Below are positions 34,154 to 42,645 of a DNA stretch of 64,000 bases, in pieces. The stretch is from Heliocidaris erythrogramma (taxonomy: Eukaryota > Echinodermata > Echinoidea > Camarodonta > Echinometridae), in contig CM046863.1 of the NCBI GenBank assembly GCA_025617745.1, positions 5,268,015 to 5,332,014 on the forward strand. Reading direction: 5' to 3'. The notes under the pieces were generated by a model that ran no database searches, was not told where the DNA came from, and saw only the letters and a list, made by a program, of their open reading frames with translations. How positions within the stretch are numbered: position 1 is the stretch's first letter; each line of letters opens with the position of its first letter. A program made the position numbers and the translations under genes.

Positions 34154-35638
34154 TTAGCAGAGGCCATACAGCCTCATGCCGTTAGCGGCCGTCTCCCGCA
34201 TAAGACCGGTGAGAGAGACTCCCCGAATCCGGGCTACGACATAGCCGACATCTCCCAGGAATTCTGGGGTATGCCATGATTGTTGGGGGTGGACGGGCAG
34301 ATGTGGCGCATCTGTCTCTAGTAGCAGGCGATTGTCAGGGATGGCCCTGATTCCCATGGCCTGAGGGGACCTCGCACCCAGGTGCCTTTTAGCTAGTCCC
34401 GTCACCCCAAAGTATACATGGGGAAACAGGGCCATCCACTCATCCACAATGCTGGGAGTGCCCTCAAAACAATGGATGTGGATGCGTTGCTCTCGCGGGC
34501 AGTTGCTAGCAATCTTACGGCGCGCGATGGTATGCGCCGACCTGGAAACCGAGTCCGAACCGCCCTTGCCACTCACGGCACCTCGGAGATGGACCACCAG
34601 AACCCTCCCAGTTGACAGGCCCAGGAGGCGCGCTAAGAGTACCTCCTGCGCCGGCCAGCGAGATTCCGAGACAGAAAAATCCAGGCCAACCTCCGAAATG
34701 CCGACCACCCTGGGATTAGCCAGGGCAGCTACAAGGGCAGACCACTCCTCTGCCTTCACCCGATGGGCATGTTTAGGGTGGATGCCCACCGCGACGCCAA
34801 AAGAGCTGGGCAACCCCTCGATCACCCGGTCGAGATACCCGGAGTTCATATATGTGGAAGGGTCGCAATAATTCATGATCCCTCCGGTTACCTCCACCGG
34901 GTAGTCAGGCCTCCCGACGGGCTCACACAACCTCTGGGACCGCTTTACCCTGTCCAGATGGTAGTGACTGTCAAATCCCGTCAAGAGGGTGACAACCGGT
35001 CGTCGTGGGGGCATCGCACCTACTATGGGTAATCCCCTATCCAAGGTTTCCGTGGACGTGTGGGGCCGGGTATTACTACGGCCCCGACCACAGAAGCGCA
35101 TCGGGTCCGGAAACGGAGCCGAATTTTTGCGGCCCCATCCCCGGCCCGGGGACGATCGTGGAGGAGGAGGCCCCGGAAGCGGAACCGGGTCCATGTGTGA
35201 ACGTACCGCGTTACGTATCCGCTTCCGGCGCTCCCTCCGTTTTATTGTTCTTCGATTAATCCCCGACCGTGCCCGCAGGTTGACTACATTATCGGATTCT
35301 ACCGCCACGTCCCCCCTGATCTCGCCCGGTTCTAATGGCTCCAGGGAAGAGGGCAGCAGTGCGTCCTGCTGCGGGCCTCGGTCCAACCCTATGTCTGACT
35401 GCATGTCATTAGGCGAGGTGGCCACCCGCGCTGTATGCCATGGGTCATCCGAAGCCTGAGCCTCCCCATCCAACCAATCCTCCGGTGGAAGAGGGAAGTC
35501 ATTCCCCCCCAACCAGGAGACCGGCGGTGGAGGAAGGGCCAAGGGATCGGCCTCCCAAGAAATCGGCACCTCAGCCGGGGCAGCCTCCTCCTCACCTGAC
35601 GGATGATCCGGACCTGTGTTTTTCATGTCCCTGTTCAT
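34154..35638 (-). CDS. TatD-family metal-dependent hydrolase encoded by Gypsy-1 (ORF3)
   Basis: 494 residues. Residues 1-120 are acidic and proline-rich, and 129-142 are strongly basic (RRTIKRRERRKRIR), a plausible nuclear signal. Residues 221-494 form a TatD-type TIM-barrel domain: D223-S-H225 (FDSHYH), GIHPKHA at 285-291, E316 in SEVGLD, H350 in VVHLRG, H389 in IHCFEG, and D443 in LLETDAPHLP, with a C-terminal AANGMRLYGL resembling the family's last helix. These are the metal ligands of TatD nucleases, which act as Mg-dependent 3'-5' exonucleases and have roles in repair and apoptosis. The ORF sits after pol, where env lies in retroviruses, and a 3' splice site lies 10 bases before the ATG. 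A matching ORF in Gypsy-2 argues against a chance capture. The activity here is inferred from ligands only. Confidence 0.9.
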   Translation of the reverse strand: MNRDMKNTGPDHPSGEEEAAPAEVPISWEADPLALPPPPVSWLGGNDFPLPPEDWLDGEAQASDDPWHTARVATSPNDMQSDIGLDRGPQQDALLPSSLEPLEPGEIRGDVAVESDNVVNLRARSGINRRTIKRRERRKRIRNAVRSHMDPVPLPGPPPPRSSPGRGWGRKNSAPFPDPMRFCGRGRSNTRPHTSTETLDRGLPIVGAMPPRRPVVTLLTGFDSHYHLDRVKRSQRLCEPVGRPDYPVEVTGGIMNYCDPSTYMNSGYLDRVIEGLPSSFGVAVGIHPKHAHRVKAEEWSALVAALANPRVVGISEVGLDFSVSESRWPAQEVLLARLLGLSTGRVLVVHLRGAVSGKGGSDSVSRSAHTIARRKIASNCPREQRIHIHCFEGTPSIVDEWMALFPHVYFGVTGLAKRHLGARSPQAMGIRAIPDNRLLLETDAPHLPVHPQQSWHTPEFLGDVGYVVARIRGVSLTGLMRETAANGMRLYGLC

Positions 35639-35647
35639 AGCCTAAAC

Positions 35648-35668
35648 CTGCATAGGAAAAAACAGAAA
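35648..35668 (-). promoter_or_regulatory. Candidate 3' splice site before the Gypsy-1 TatD ORF
   Basis: On the minus strand the tract TTTCTGTTTTTTCCTATGCAG ends in AG ten bases before the TatD ATG and downstream of the pol stop. Gypsy-2 has the same arrangement. It would allow ORF3 expression from a spliced RNA. A weak possible donor, GAG/GTATTT, lies in the leader near 42,515. Confidence 0.6.
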
Positions 35669-35741
35669 GGAAGATACAGGTGGTTAAATCAAACAACACA
35701 ATTCTACTTACGACCCGCTACCGAATGTACAGAGACTCATA

Positions 35742-38700
35742 TCACCTGTTCCTGTTGCAAAACGGACAAAAATACTTGTCCATTTCGAAACTTTCCGCTA
35801 ATGTTACTCCTACACAACTGCCATGAAACCATTCGTTACATCCGTCACATTGTATCATTAATGATCCATCGTCGGGACCCTTACAAAAACAATAGACATC
35901 TTTGGGGGCACCCGTGAGGGCTTCACTCCTATCCGTGCACTTCTTGAGACGGTCGTGGTTTAGGGTAAAGGCTCTTCTCTTATAGGCCACCCTATACAAG
36001 TATGGTGATAGTCTTTGAGTGATGACCGCAGGACCTTTCCAGGGGGGAGACAACTTCCGTGACCTCCCCTTGGTTATGGCCGTATCTAAAATATAGACGC
36101 GGTCACCGACCTCGAATTGGCGTACATGTTGCTTTACGTCATAGTCACGCTTCATCAACCGCTGAGTCGACTTGAGGGCCGCCCGGGCTGACGCATGAGC
36201 ATGGCGCATTGCATTCGCCAGGTCTGTCGCATACTCGTCTATGGGCCTGTTGGGTGGGGATGTCGGAATGGTGAAAACAAGATCAGCAGGCAGGTTTACT
36301 TCTCGGCCGAGCATAAGCCTGTTTGGAGTAAATCCTGTGCTTCGGTTTACCGTGGCGCGTATGGCCCCTGCGATTTGAGGTAGGTACTTATCCCAATCCC
36401 TTTGGGACCTCCCAATGTAGCATCGCACCGCATCCAACAAAGTTCGATTAAACCGCTCCACTTGGCCATTGGCGGAAGGGCGGTAGGGAGTAGTCTTCGT
36501 CTTGTGGATCTGCAGGATACGGCACATGTTCTTGAATAACCTACTCTCAAAATTCCTGCCTTGATCTGTGAATATTTGGAAAGGATACCCGAACCGGCAG
36601 AAGAACTCGCACACCGCGGCATGAGCTGTACCTTCCGCCGATTGGGAGGGCAGGGGTACGCACTCCACCCACTTTGTAAATTGGTCAACCATCATCAGTA
36701 TGTGCGCATGTCCCTGTGCTGTTTTCGGCAAAGGCCCAATGAAATCCAAATGGACTCGCTCCATGGGAGCCCCCGCATGATAACTCTGCATAGGGTGCCT
36801 CCCATAGCGTGTGGCCTTTTTGTTCTGATTGCAGGTGGCACACTTACTGATGTACCCTCGAATATCCTCAGACATGCCGTACCAATAGTACTTGGACTTC
36901 AACTTTGCCCGAGTACGACTCACACCTGCATGCCCAGCCGAGGGTGGGTCATGATTGAGGCGGATGATGTTCTGTCGAAGTGACTGGGGGACTACAACGA
37001 CATTCACATCATCTCTCTTCCTCCAGATTATTCCCTCCCTCATGGTGAAGAGCTCTCTATTCACCCATAAGAACTTACCTTCGGGTGAAAGGAGAAACAG
37101 AGTTCCTTGGTCTAGTTCAACCTTATCTTTAAGCCACCTACATAGGTATCCGAGCTGCGGGTCCGCCTCTTGCTCGACTTTAATTAGATGAAGAGCGGGC
37201 AGACCATCAGAAGCTCCAGATGAGGCATCGTCTAACTGAACATTGTTTACGAAAAAGGAGGGCATACTCCCCTCATGGGAGATGTCCATGTGAGTAACAC
37301 AGAAATCTTCCTCGAGGGCAACACCTGCTACCTTAGTCCCACCCGTTAAAGGAACCACGTCGTCCACGACATCAACGAAGTGGGCCCAATCATTGTGTCT
37401 CTTGTAGCAGTAAGAGCACCCACCACAAGGCAAATCTTCCGGGTGGATGCCCAGACGGTAAGTCTCACAAAAGGGTTCACCGTCAGGCACCCGTGAAAGA
37501 GCATCAGCATTTTGATGATGCCTACCTGGTCGATGTTCGACAGTCATGTTATATTGACCCAATTCCTCAAGCCAGCGTGCCAGCTGGCCTTGGGGCTCCT
37601 TGAAATTAAGCAACCAAGTTAAACTCCCGTGGTCAGTCCGTAAGGTGAATGGTTTGCCCAGTAAATAATGCCTATATTGACGGGTAAACCTTACTACGGC
37701 TAACAACTCCCGGCGAGTTACACAATAGTTGCGCTGTTCAGGAGTAAGAGAAAGGCTGCCATAGGAAATTACTCTCTCCTCACCCTCCTGAACCTGCAAC
37801 AATTCAGCCCCCACGGCCGTCGCCGAAGCGTCGGTATCGAGAATGAATAGGTCAGTTGGATTAGGCAGAACAAGAACAGGGGCGGACGTCATCAGGCCCT
37901 TCACTTGCTCAAATGCCAGCTGGTGCTCTTCCGTCCAGCCGAACTTGTGCTTACCAGTGAGTCCATACAACGGCTCTGCCACCTGTGCATAGTTCTTAAG
38001 GAATCCCCGATGGTAATTGGCTAATCCTAAGAATTGTTCAACCTCCTTGGTCGAAGTAGGAGGGGGCCAGTTTACCACTGCCTTAACATGCTCCTCCTTG
38101 AGATGTAGCCCCTCGCCATCAACCTCTCTGCCCAGAAACTCCACCCTTCGTTTGAAAAAGGCACACTTTTTGGGCTTCAGTTTCAACTTATGGTCCCGGA
38201 AACGTTCCAAGACCAGCCTAAGGTTTTTTATGTGATCGCTGAAGGTGGTTCCCAACACAACCACATCATCGAGAAAGGCGAGGGCTATATCCCAGGTAAG
38301 ACCCCTTAGAACGAGATGCATCACACGTTGGAAAGTAGCCGGGGCATTGCACAACCCAAAACCCATGCGTGCGAACTCAAACAGCCCATGCTTTGTGACA
38401 AAGGCCGTTTTGTCCCGGTCTTCCTTCCTGATTTTAATTTGCCAATACGCCGAATTGGCATCCAGTTTAGAGAACCATTCATTACCGGCCAGAGTATCTA
38501 AACATTCTTCAATGCAAGGGAGTGGGTAGACATCCTTTCTGGTAACATTGTTTAGCTTCCTATAATCAATGCACCAGCGGACGCCTCCATCACGCTTTCT
38601 TACCAACACGGGGGCAGAAGCCCATTCTGACATGGAGGGTTTAATTACCCCAGCGGCCAACATCTTATTAAGATGAGCCCGTTCTTCCTGAACGAAGTTA

Positions 38701-39758
38701 AGGGGAGTTCGCCTCATTTTCTGTTTTATGGGTTGGGCGTCCCCCGTGTCGATAGCATGAGAGATCTCGGTAAAATTCCCGAGGTCAAACTCATCCCTTG
38801 CGAACACGCATTCAAATTCAATCAATAGATTCTTCAATTGTTCTTGCTGATCGGGGATCAGGTCGGTTATTGAACGCTCCCAGAGGTCCTGCAAATAAGA
38901 GGGTATGCTGGGAGAAATCCCAAAAGCACTGACCTTCCTTACCCCGATATCAGTAGGGTTACCCGAAGTGGGTTCCACTATAGAAACCACCCGAGCCTCT
39001 CCTAAGGTCTCACCCTTTCTTAGCTTCAGGCTAACCTCTGTGGGATTTATAACGTATACTGAAATGATACCCCCGGCTTCATGAAGAGAGCGAGGAATCA
39101 GTACAGGCATGGAGGGCTGGGGTTCTAACAACAATGGCCCAGAGGGCACAGCAACAATGCACTGTACCCTCCGCACCGACAGTGGCGGAACCCTAACCTC
39201 TTCCTTGACAGATACTTTACTAACATCCTGGTCCGCTTCCTCACGCTGTATAATGGGAATATCCTCACTGTTAAACGTTAGGATAGAATCCGAGATATTG
39301 ATGCGAGCCTCATATTTTCGTAATAGGTCGACCCCAAACAACATTTCATCTGTTATGGGAGCCACAAATACGGGCTCACTTATCACTTGTGATCCGATTC
39401 TAACGTCTATAGGTCCGACTACAAGACCATCCATCTTCATGCCCCGTCCAGCACCCTTAAGGACTACTTGCTTGAGGGTCGCTGGGCATGGTGTTAGACG
39501 TTTAAATACTTTGTCAGAAAGAATAGTGACTGCAGCTGCCGTGTCTAAGACTGCATTGATAGATTCGGCACCAATCTCAATCGCTATGTTTAGCATTGAC
39601 GTGGAGGAGATCCTGCATACCACCACCTCCAACTCCCCGGAAGGAGATGGGGCGGCAGCGCTCAGGGTTCGTTCCGAATCAATCTGATCATGTACCATTC
39701 CTGGTCGCTCTAGTATCGAGTCTGGCGGCCACGGTGGGTGGGACCAGGGAACATACAT
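35742..39758 (-). CDS. pol: Gypsy-1 Pol: protease, RT, RNase H, integrase, PHD finger
   Basis: 1338 residues, uninterrupted. Aspartic protease motif D72-T-A (LDTAAAVTIL). RT at about 365-550 with FLDD at 495-498 as the catalytic box. RNase H at about 635-755 with D641/D643, E684 and D709. A conserved cysteine cluster C778, C781, C784 follows. Integrase: zinc-binding H936, H943, C973, C976; catalytic D1005, D1065 and E1101, with 35 residues between the last two, as in retroviral integrases; a GPY/F-type module at about 1215-1265. The C-terminus is a full C4HC3 PHD finger (C1290, C1292, C1304, C1307, H1312, C1315, C1331, C1334). Y1289, M1301 and W1310 fall where H3K4me3-reading PHD fingers form their aromatic cage. 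The ATG at 39,758 may not be the true start: the frame is open upstream across the Gag stop and lies in the -1 frame relative to Gag, so a Gag-Pol frameshift product is likely. Confidence 0.95.
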   Translation of the reverse strand: MYVPWSHPPWPPDSILERPGMVHDQIDSERTLSAAAPSPSGELEVVVCRISSTSMLNIAIEIGAESINAVLDTAAAVTILSDKVFKRLTPCPATLKQVVLKGAGRGMKMDGLVVGPIDVRIGSQVISEPVFVAPITDEMLFGVDLLRKYEARINISDSILTFNSEDIPIIQREEADQDVSKVSVKEEVRVPPLSVRRVQCIVAVPSGPLLLEPQPSMPVLIPRSLHEAGGIISVYVINPTEVSLKLRKGETLGEARVVSIVEPTSGNPTDIGVRKVSAFGISPSIPSYLQDLWERSITDLIPDQQEQLKNLLIEFECVFARDEFDLGNFTEISHAIDTGDAQPIKQKMRRTPLNFVQEERAHLNKMLAAGVIKPSMSEWASAPVLVRKRDGGVRWCIDYRKLNNVTRKDVYPLPCIEECLDTLAGNEWFSKLDANSAYWQIKIRKEDRDKTAFVTKHGLFEFARMGFGLCNAPATFQRVMHLVLRGLTWDIALAFLDDVVVLGTTFSDHIKNLRLVLERFRDHKLKLKPKKCAFFKRRVEFLGREVDGEGLHLKEEHVKAVVNWPPPTSTKEVEQFLGLANYHRGFLKNYAQVAEPLYGLTGKHKFGWTEEHQLAFEQVKGLMTSAPVLVLPNPTDLFILDTDASATAVGAELLQVQEGEERVISYGSLSLTPEQRNYCVTRRELLAVVRFTRQYRHYLLGKPFTLRTDHGSLTWLLNFKEPQGQLARWLEELGQYNMTVEHRPGRHHQNADALSRVPDGEPFCETYRLGIHPEDLPCGGCSYCYKRHNDWAHFVDVVDDVVPLTGGTKVAGVALEEDFCVTHMDISHEGSMPSFFVNNVQLDDASSGASDGLPALHLIKVEQEADPQLGYLCRWLKDKVELDQGTLFLLSPEGKFLWVNRELFTMREGIIWRKRDDVNVVVVPQSLRQNIIRLNHDPPSAGHAGVSRTRAKLKSKYYWYGMSEDIRGYISKCATCNQNKKATRYGRHPMQSYHAGAPMERVHLDFIGPLPKTAQGHAHILMMVDQFTKWVECVPLPSQSAEGTAHAAVCEFFCRFGYPFQIFTDQGRNFESRLFKNMCRILQIHKTKTTPYRPSANGQVERFNRTLLDAVRCYIGRSQRDWDKYLPQIAGAIRATVNRSTGFTPNRLMLGREVNLPADLVFTIPTSPPNRPIDEYATDLANAMRHAHASARAALKSTQRLMKRDYDVKQHVRQFEVGDRVYILDTAITKGRSRKLSPPWKGPAVITQRLSPYLYRVAYKRRAFTLNHDRLKKCTDRSEALTGAPKDVYCFCKGPDDGSLMIQCDGCNEWFHGSCVGVTLAESFEMDKYFCPFCNRNR

Positions 39759-39802
39759 AGGGCTTGCTGGATGTACCAGCGTACGGGAGTCAGAAAAAGG
39801 GC

Positions 39803-42046
39803 TTACTGATCGGACTGGGGACTCCCCGCCCCCTCCGATCTCGGTCCGTTTCCCTCCTCCGCGTCCCTTTCTTGGAAACCAACGACTCTTGCAGCCTTCT
39901 CAGTCTGCTCATCCCTTGGCCGGCCCGCCCTCGGGGCAGGACATTCCCTACTGAAATGCCCTAACTGTCCACAATTGTAGCACCCCTGGTTGGCTCTCAG
40001 CCTCACTACCGAGCGATCGGGGGTGGCTGAGTCTTGGCCAGACGTGGCCCTAAACTTGTACGGAGAATCCCTCCGAGCTTGTGGGCCACGACCTCTTACA
40101 CTAACTGTAAGTCCCCGGATGGAGCTGGCTAATCCATGCACTGTGGCCTGAAGGGCAGTGAGCTGGACAATCATAGTCTCGAGTTTGGTCTCTAGAGTAC
40201 CTACCCTGGATTCCACCCTGGTTTCTGCTGAAACAGCCCTCGGTGGAGGCGCGACCCTCTGAACACTAGGTTCCGGGTCATGGTCCACCGACAGTTGTTT
40301 TATTTCCTTCTTTGCGCCCTTGCCGCTGGAGGGACCTCTGATAGTCCTCTGTGTGTACTGGTACCACTTGTACCGTTCAAGCGCTATCTCCAGTGTGTTT
40401 GGCCTGCTATTCAGAACATACTGACCAGCATCCTTGTCTTGTGACCCCTGACAGAATCGGGCGACAATTTGTTCTTGTATGAACGCCTCCGGTAAACCGA
40501 GAAAAGCTTGTCCTGCCAGTGTCATGAGACGATCAGCCCACTGGACTAGCGTCTCTTCAACTTTTTGGGATGCCCCTTGGAACTGCATGCGAGTCACAGC
40601 GGGCTCCTCACGAAGGGAAAAACGCTTTTCCAATTTCTTCACCAGGGTACCGTAAGGCATATCCGGATCTCCCTCCGTAAGAAGGGCCATGTATTTACTG
40701 GCCTCCCCGTCTAATGACCAGCATAAATGATTCCTTCTTTGGGTGTCGTCCCAGTTACTCTCGTCGGCAAACAATTGAAACTTTGTAAGGAACGCCATCC
40801 AGCTTCCCGTACCACTATAGGTAATGCTTTTTGGAAGAAAAGCGGGTTTGCGTGGTGGCATTCTGACCGACGTCGGAATATTGTGGGTCTCCCTGTTCCG
40901 TCCCGCTCCCGCGTCCGGTCCCAAGGGTGACTCCCGAGTAACAGGTGGCGGACTCGGGAATACTGGGTAGCCCCGGGGGCCTGCTACCGGTGGGTAGTCA
41001 GCATGTCGGTACGCTGGCAGGACTGGAGGGGATGAGTATGGATATGTATGACCATGCATATACCCATACTGGTTGGGGAATTGTGCATAGGGATCATACC
41101 GCCCTCGAATCCCCGTTCCGCTAGGTACGGGAAATTCAGGCCGGAATTGGGGAAACAACTCCGGTGTAAAGTCCCTGGAGTTAAGGGGTTGTGAGGGCTG
41201 TCCAGCCCACCCCGATAGAAATCCACCCGGAACTGGGGGCTGAGGAAGATTTAGATGCTCCCCAGCCCGCTCTGGTGGGAACTCTGTCGGGACGGTGGGC
41301 TTGGGAAGGGGAAGAAATTCCCCCAACACTTCCCGCAAACATTCCCTCACCTCTGGTGAGGACTCTGTTGAGATGGTAGGCTTGGGAAGGGGAAGAAATT
41401 CCCCCAACACTTCCCGCAAACATTCCCTCACCTGATCTTTAAAATTTGGAGGCGATATAGCGCCTATATTCGAGTGCCGTTGCTCATTTAAATTTGTGCC
41501 TGCTTGTTTTTTACCCCCAGTTGGGCAGCGTATTCCCTCCCTTCTAGGGTCACCCGGGGGATAGTAGGTATCTGCCCCCCATGTGGATTTGGCTGGTTGG
41601 CCCAAATCCCTATCCTGCCTCCCCCCACCCATGGAAATAGCTGCCTGAGGTTGAACAACTTTGGGGGCCTTAGGAGCAGGCCGGTTACTATTCCCCAAGG
41701 TGAGGTTTAGAGGGGCTAGGTGATCTTCGGGCCCAACCCGCTGGGGGTTTGTGCGAGTTAAATCAAAAGCCGTTTTATCTCTCGGCTCATCCCCCAGTGA
41801 AAGATTAAGGCGACCCTCCGGTGGAGGAATATATGGCGCAAAGTCAAAATAAGAAAGTATTTGTTCCACATTATGTATATATGGCAATGTACCCAACGTC
41901 AGCGGGCAAATGTCGCTTGCTTCCCGCAAGTTGATAATTCGCTCCGCTAATGCCGGTCCAATGCCAGGAACCGTCATTAATTGTTGCCGTGTGCAATAGT
42001 TAATTTTTATCTTGCCCTCCATTTCTATAATTGAGGATCTAAACAC
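39803..42046 (-). CDS. gag: Gypsy-1 Gag with N-terminal helix-hairpin-helix and CCHC zinc knuckle
   Basis: 747 residues. Residues 13-70 (INYCTRQQLMTVPGIGPALA and following) match the helix-hairpin-helix DNA-binding fold of ComEA type, with the hairpin GIG at 28-30 and a second weaker half after it. A proline-rich linker follows with two near-identical 27-residue repeats (VRECLREVLGEFLPLPKPT, period 81 nt at about 41,295-41,430). The capsid-like region spans about 400-570 (FLTKFQLFADE; RMQFQGASQKVEETLVQWAD; FCQGSQDKDAG). A short coiled coil (TLETKLETMIVQLTALQATV) comes next, then the CCHC knuckle CYNCGQLGHFSREC at 689-702. It would form the particle and bind RNA. The ATG at 42,046 is the first in frame; a second lies eight codons on. 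Confidence 0.9.
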   Translation of the reverse strand: MFRSSIIEMEGKIKINYCTRQQLMTVPGIGPALAERIINLREASDICPLTLGTLPYIHNVEQILSYFDFAPYIPPPEGRLNLSLGDEPRDKTAFDLTRTNPQRVGPEDHLAPLNLTLGNSNRPAPKAPKVVQPQAAISMGGGRQDRDLGQPAKSTWGADTYYPPGDPRREGIRCPTGGKKQAGTNLNEQRHSNIGAISPPNFKDQVRECLREVLGEFLPLPKPTISTESSPEVRECLREVLGEFLPLPKPTVPTEFPPERAGEHLNLPQPPVPGGFLSGWAGQPSQPLNSRDFTPELFPQFRPEFPVPSGTGIRGRYDPYAQFPNQYGYMHGHTYPYSSPPVLPAYRHADYPPVAGPRGYPVFPSPPPVTRESPLGPDAGAGRNRETHNIPTSVRMPPRKPAFLPKSITYSGTGSWMAFLTKFQLFADESNWDDTQRRNHLCWSLDGEASKYMALLTEGDPDMPYGTLVKKLEKRFSLREEPAVTRMQFQGASQKVEETLVQWADRLMTLAGQAFLGLPEAFIQEQIVARFCQGSQDKDAGQYVLNSRPNTLEIALERYKWYQYTQRTIRGPSSGKGAKKEIKQLSVDHDPEPSVQRVAPPPRAVSAETRVESRVGTLETKLETMIVQLTALQATVHGLASSIRGLTVSVRGRGPQARRDSPYKFRATSGQDSATPDRSVVRLRANQGCYNCGQLGHFSRECPAPRAGRPRDEQTEKAARVVGFQERDAEEGNGPRSEGAGSPQSDQ

Positions 42047-42629
42047 AAAGATATATATTCAAATATGCTCTCGATATTATTAAATATTGACAATCACGCC
42101 AACTACAGTGAAGGCAAGAATTGAGAATCAACAATTACAAATATTACACACGCATATAAATTAACAGAATTCCATAGGCCGAGTCCCGAATAATAATCGG
42201 AAAAGAAAATCGGCAAATTCCATTAATCATACAAGATAATTATATTGAAATGTCACAAGTAAATAATTAATCATCAGCAATCACACTACGGCAGTCTCAA
42301 TAAAACACTAGCATGAATGATCAAAAACACACTACAAAATCACGCAATCAATGTACTATTACAACGCATACAGACACATTTCAAACAGTAATCAAACCAA
42401 CAACCTAACATTCTCTCGAAATTTCCACCAGAAACAATCTCAACATTATCATTAAATCCAATCACAGCAAATTACAAATTAAATATAATACAAATTTACA
42501 GCATATATTAAATACCTCAATTCAAAAAAATGGCGCTCCCGCCGTCAACTGGTCATATGACCCACTGCCGCGTCGGACAAATCTACAAAATTCCACAACA
42601 AAATTCCATTCAATCACGCTTTCCGCTTA
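42047..42629. other. Gypsy-1 5' leader
   Basis: AT-rich untranslated sequence between PBS and Gag ATG. GAG/GTATTT near 42,515 on the minus strand is a weak candidate splice donor. Otherwise nothing recognised. Confidence 0.5.
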
Positions 42630-42642
42630 ATCCTCGTCGCCA
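42630..42642 (-). promoter_or_regulatory. Gypsy-1 primer-binding site, serine tRNA type
   Basis: TGGCGACGAGGAT on the minus strand, three bases inside the 5' LTR. It is complementary to the CCA-terminated 3' end of animal tRNA-Ser(GCU), ATCCTCGTCGCCA, over 13 bases. The tRNA sequence is from general knowledge. Confidence 0.75.
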
Positions 42643-42645
42643 ATT

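Noticed and set aside
34418..35459. Plus-strand frames of 65-156 codons opposite the TatD ORF
   Set aside because: GC-rich antisense shadows of a better-supported minus-strand gene with clear motifs.
34154..35638. TatD ORF as bacterial contamination or a host gene
   Set aside because: It lies inside the LTR boundaries in the element's orientation, and a diverged equivalent sits in the same place in Gypsy-2.
35742..35900. PHD finger as a neighbouring host exon
   Set aside because: It is in the same uninterrupted frame as integrase and is present in both elements.
39109..39687. 192-codon plus-strand frame opposite pol
   Set aside because: Antisense to the protease and linker region of Pol; no domain of its own.
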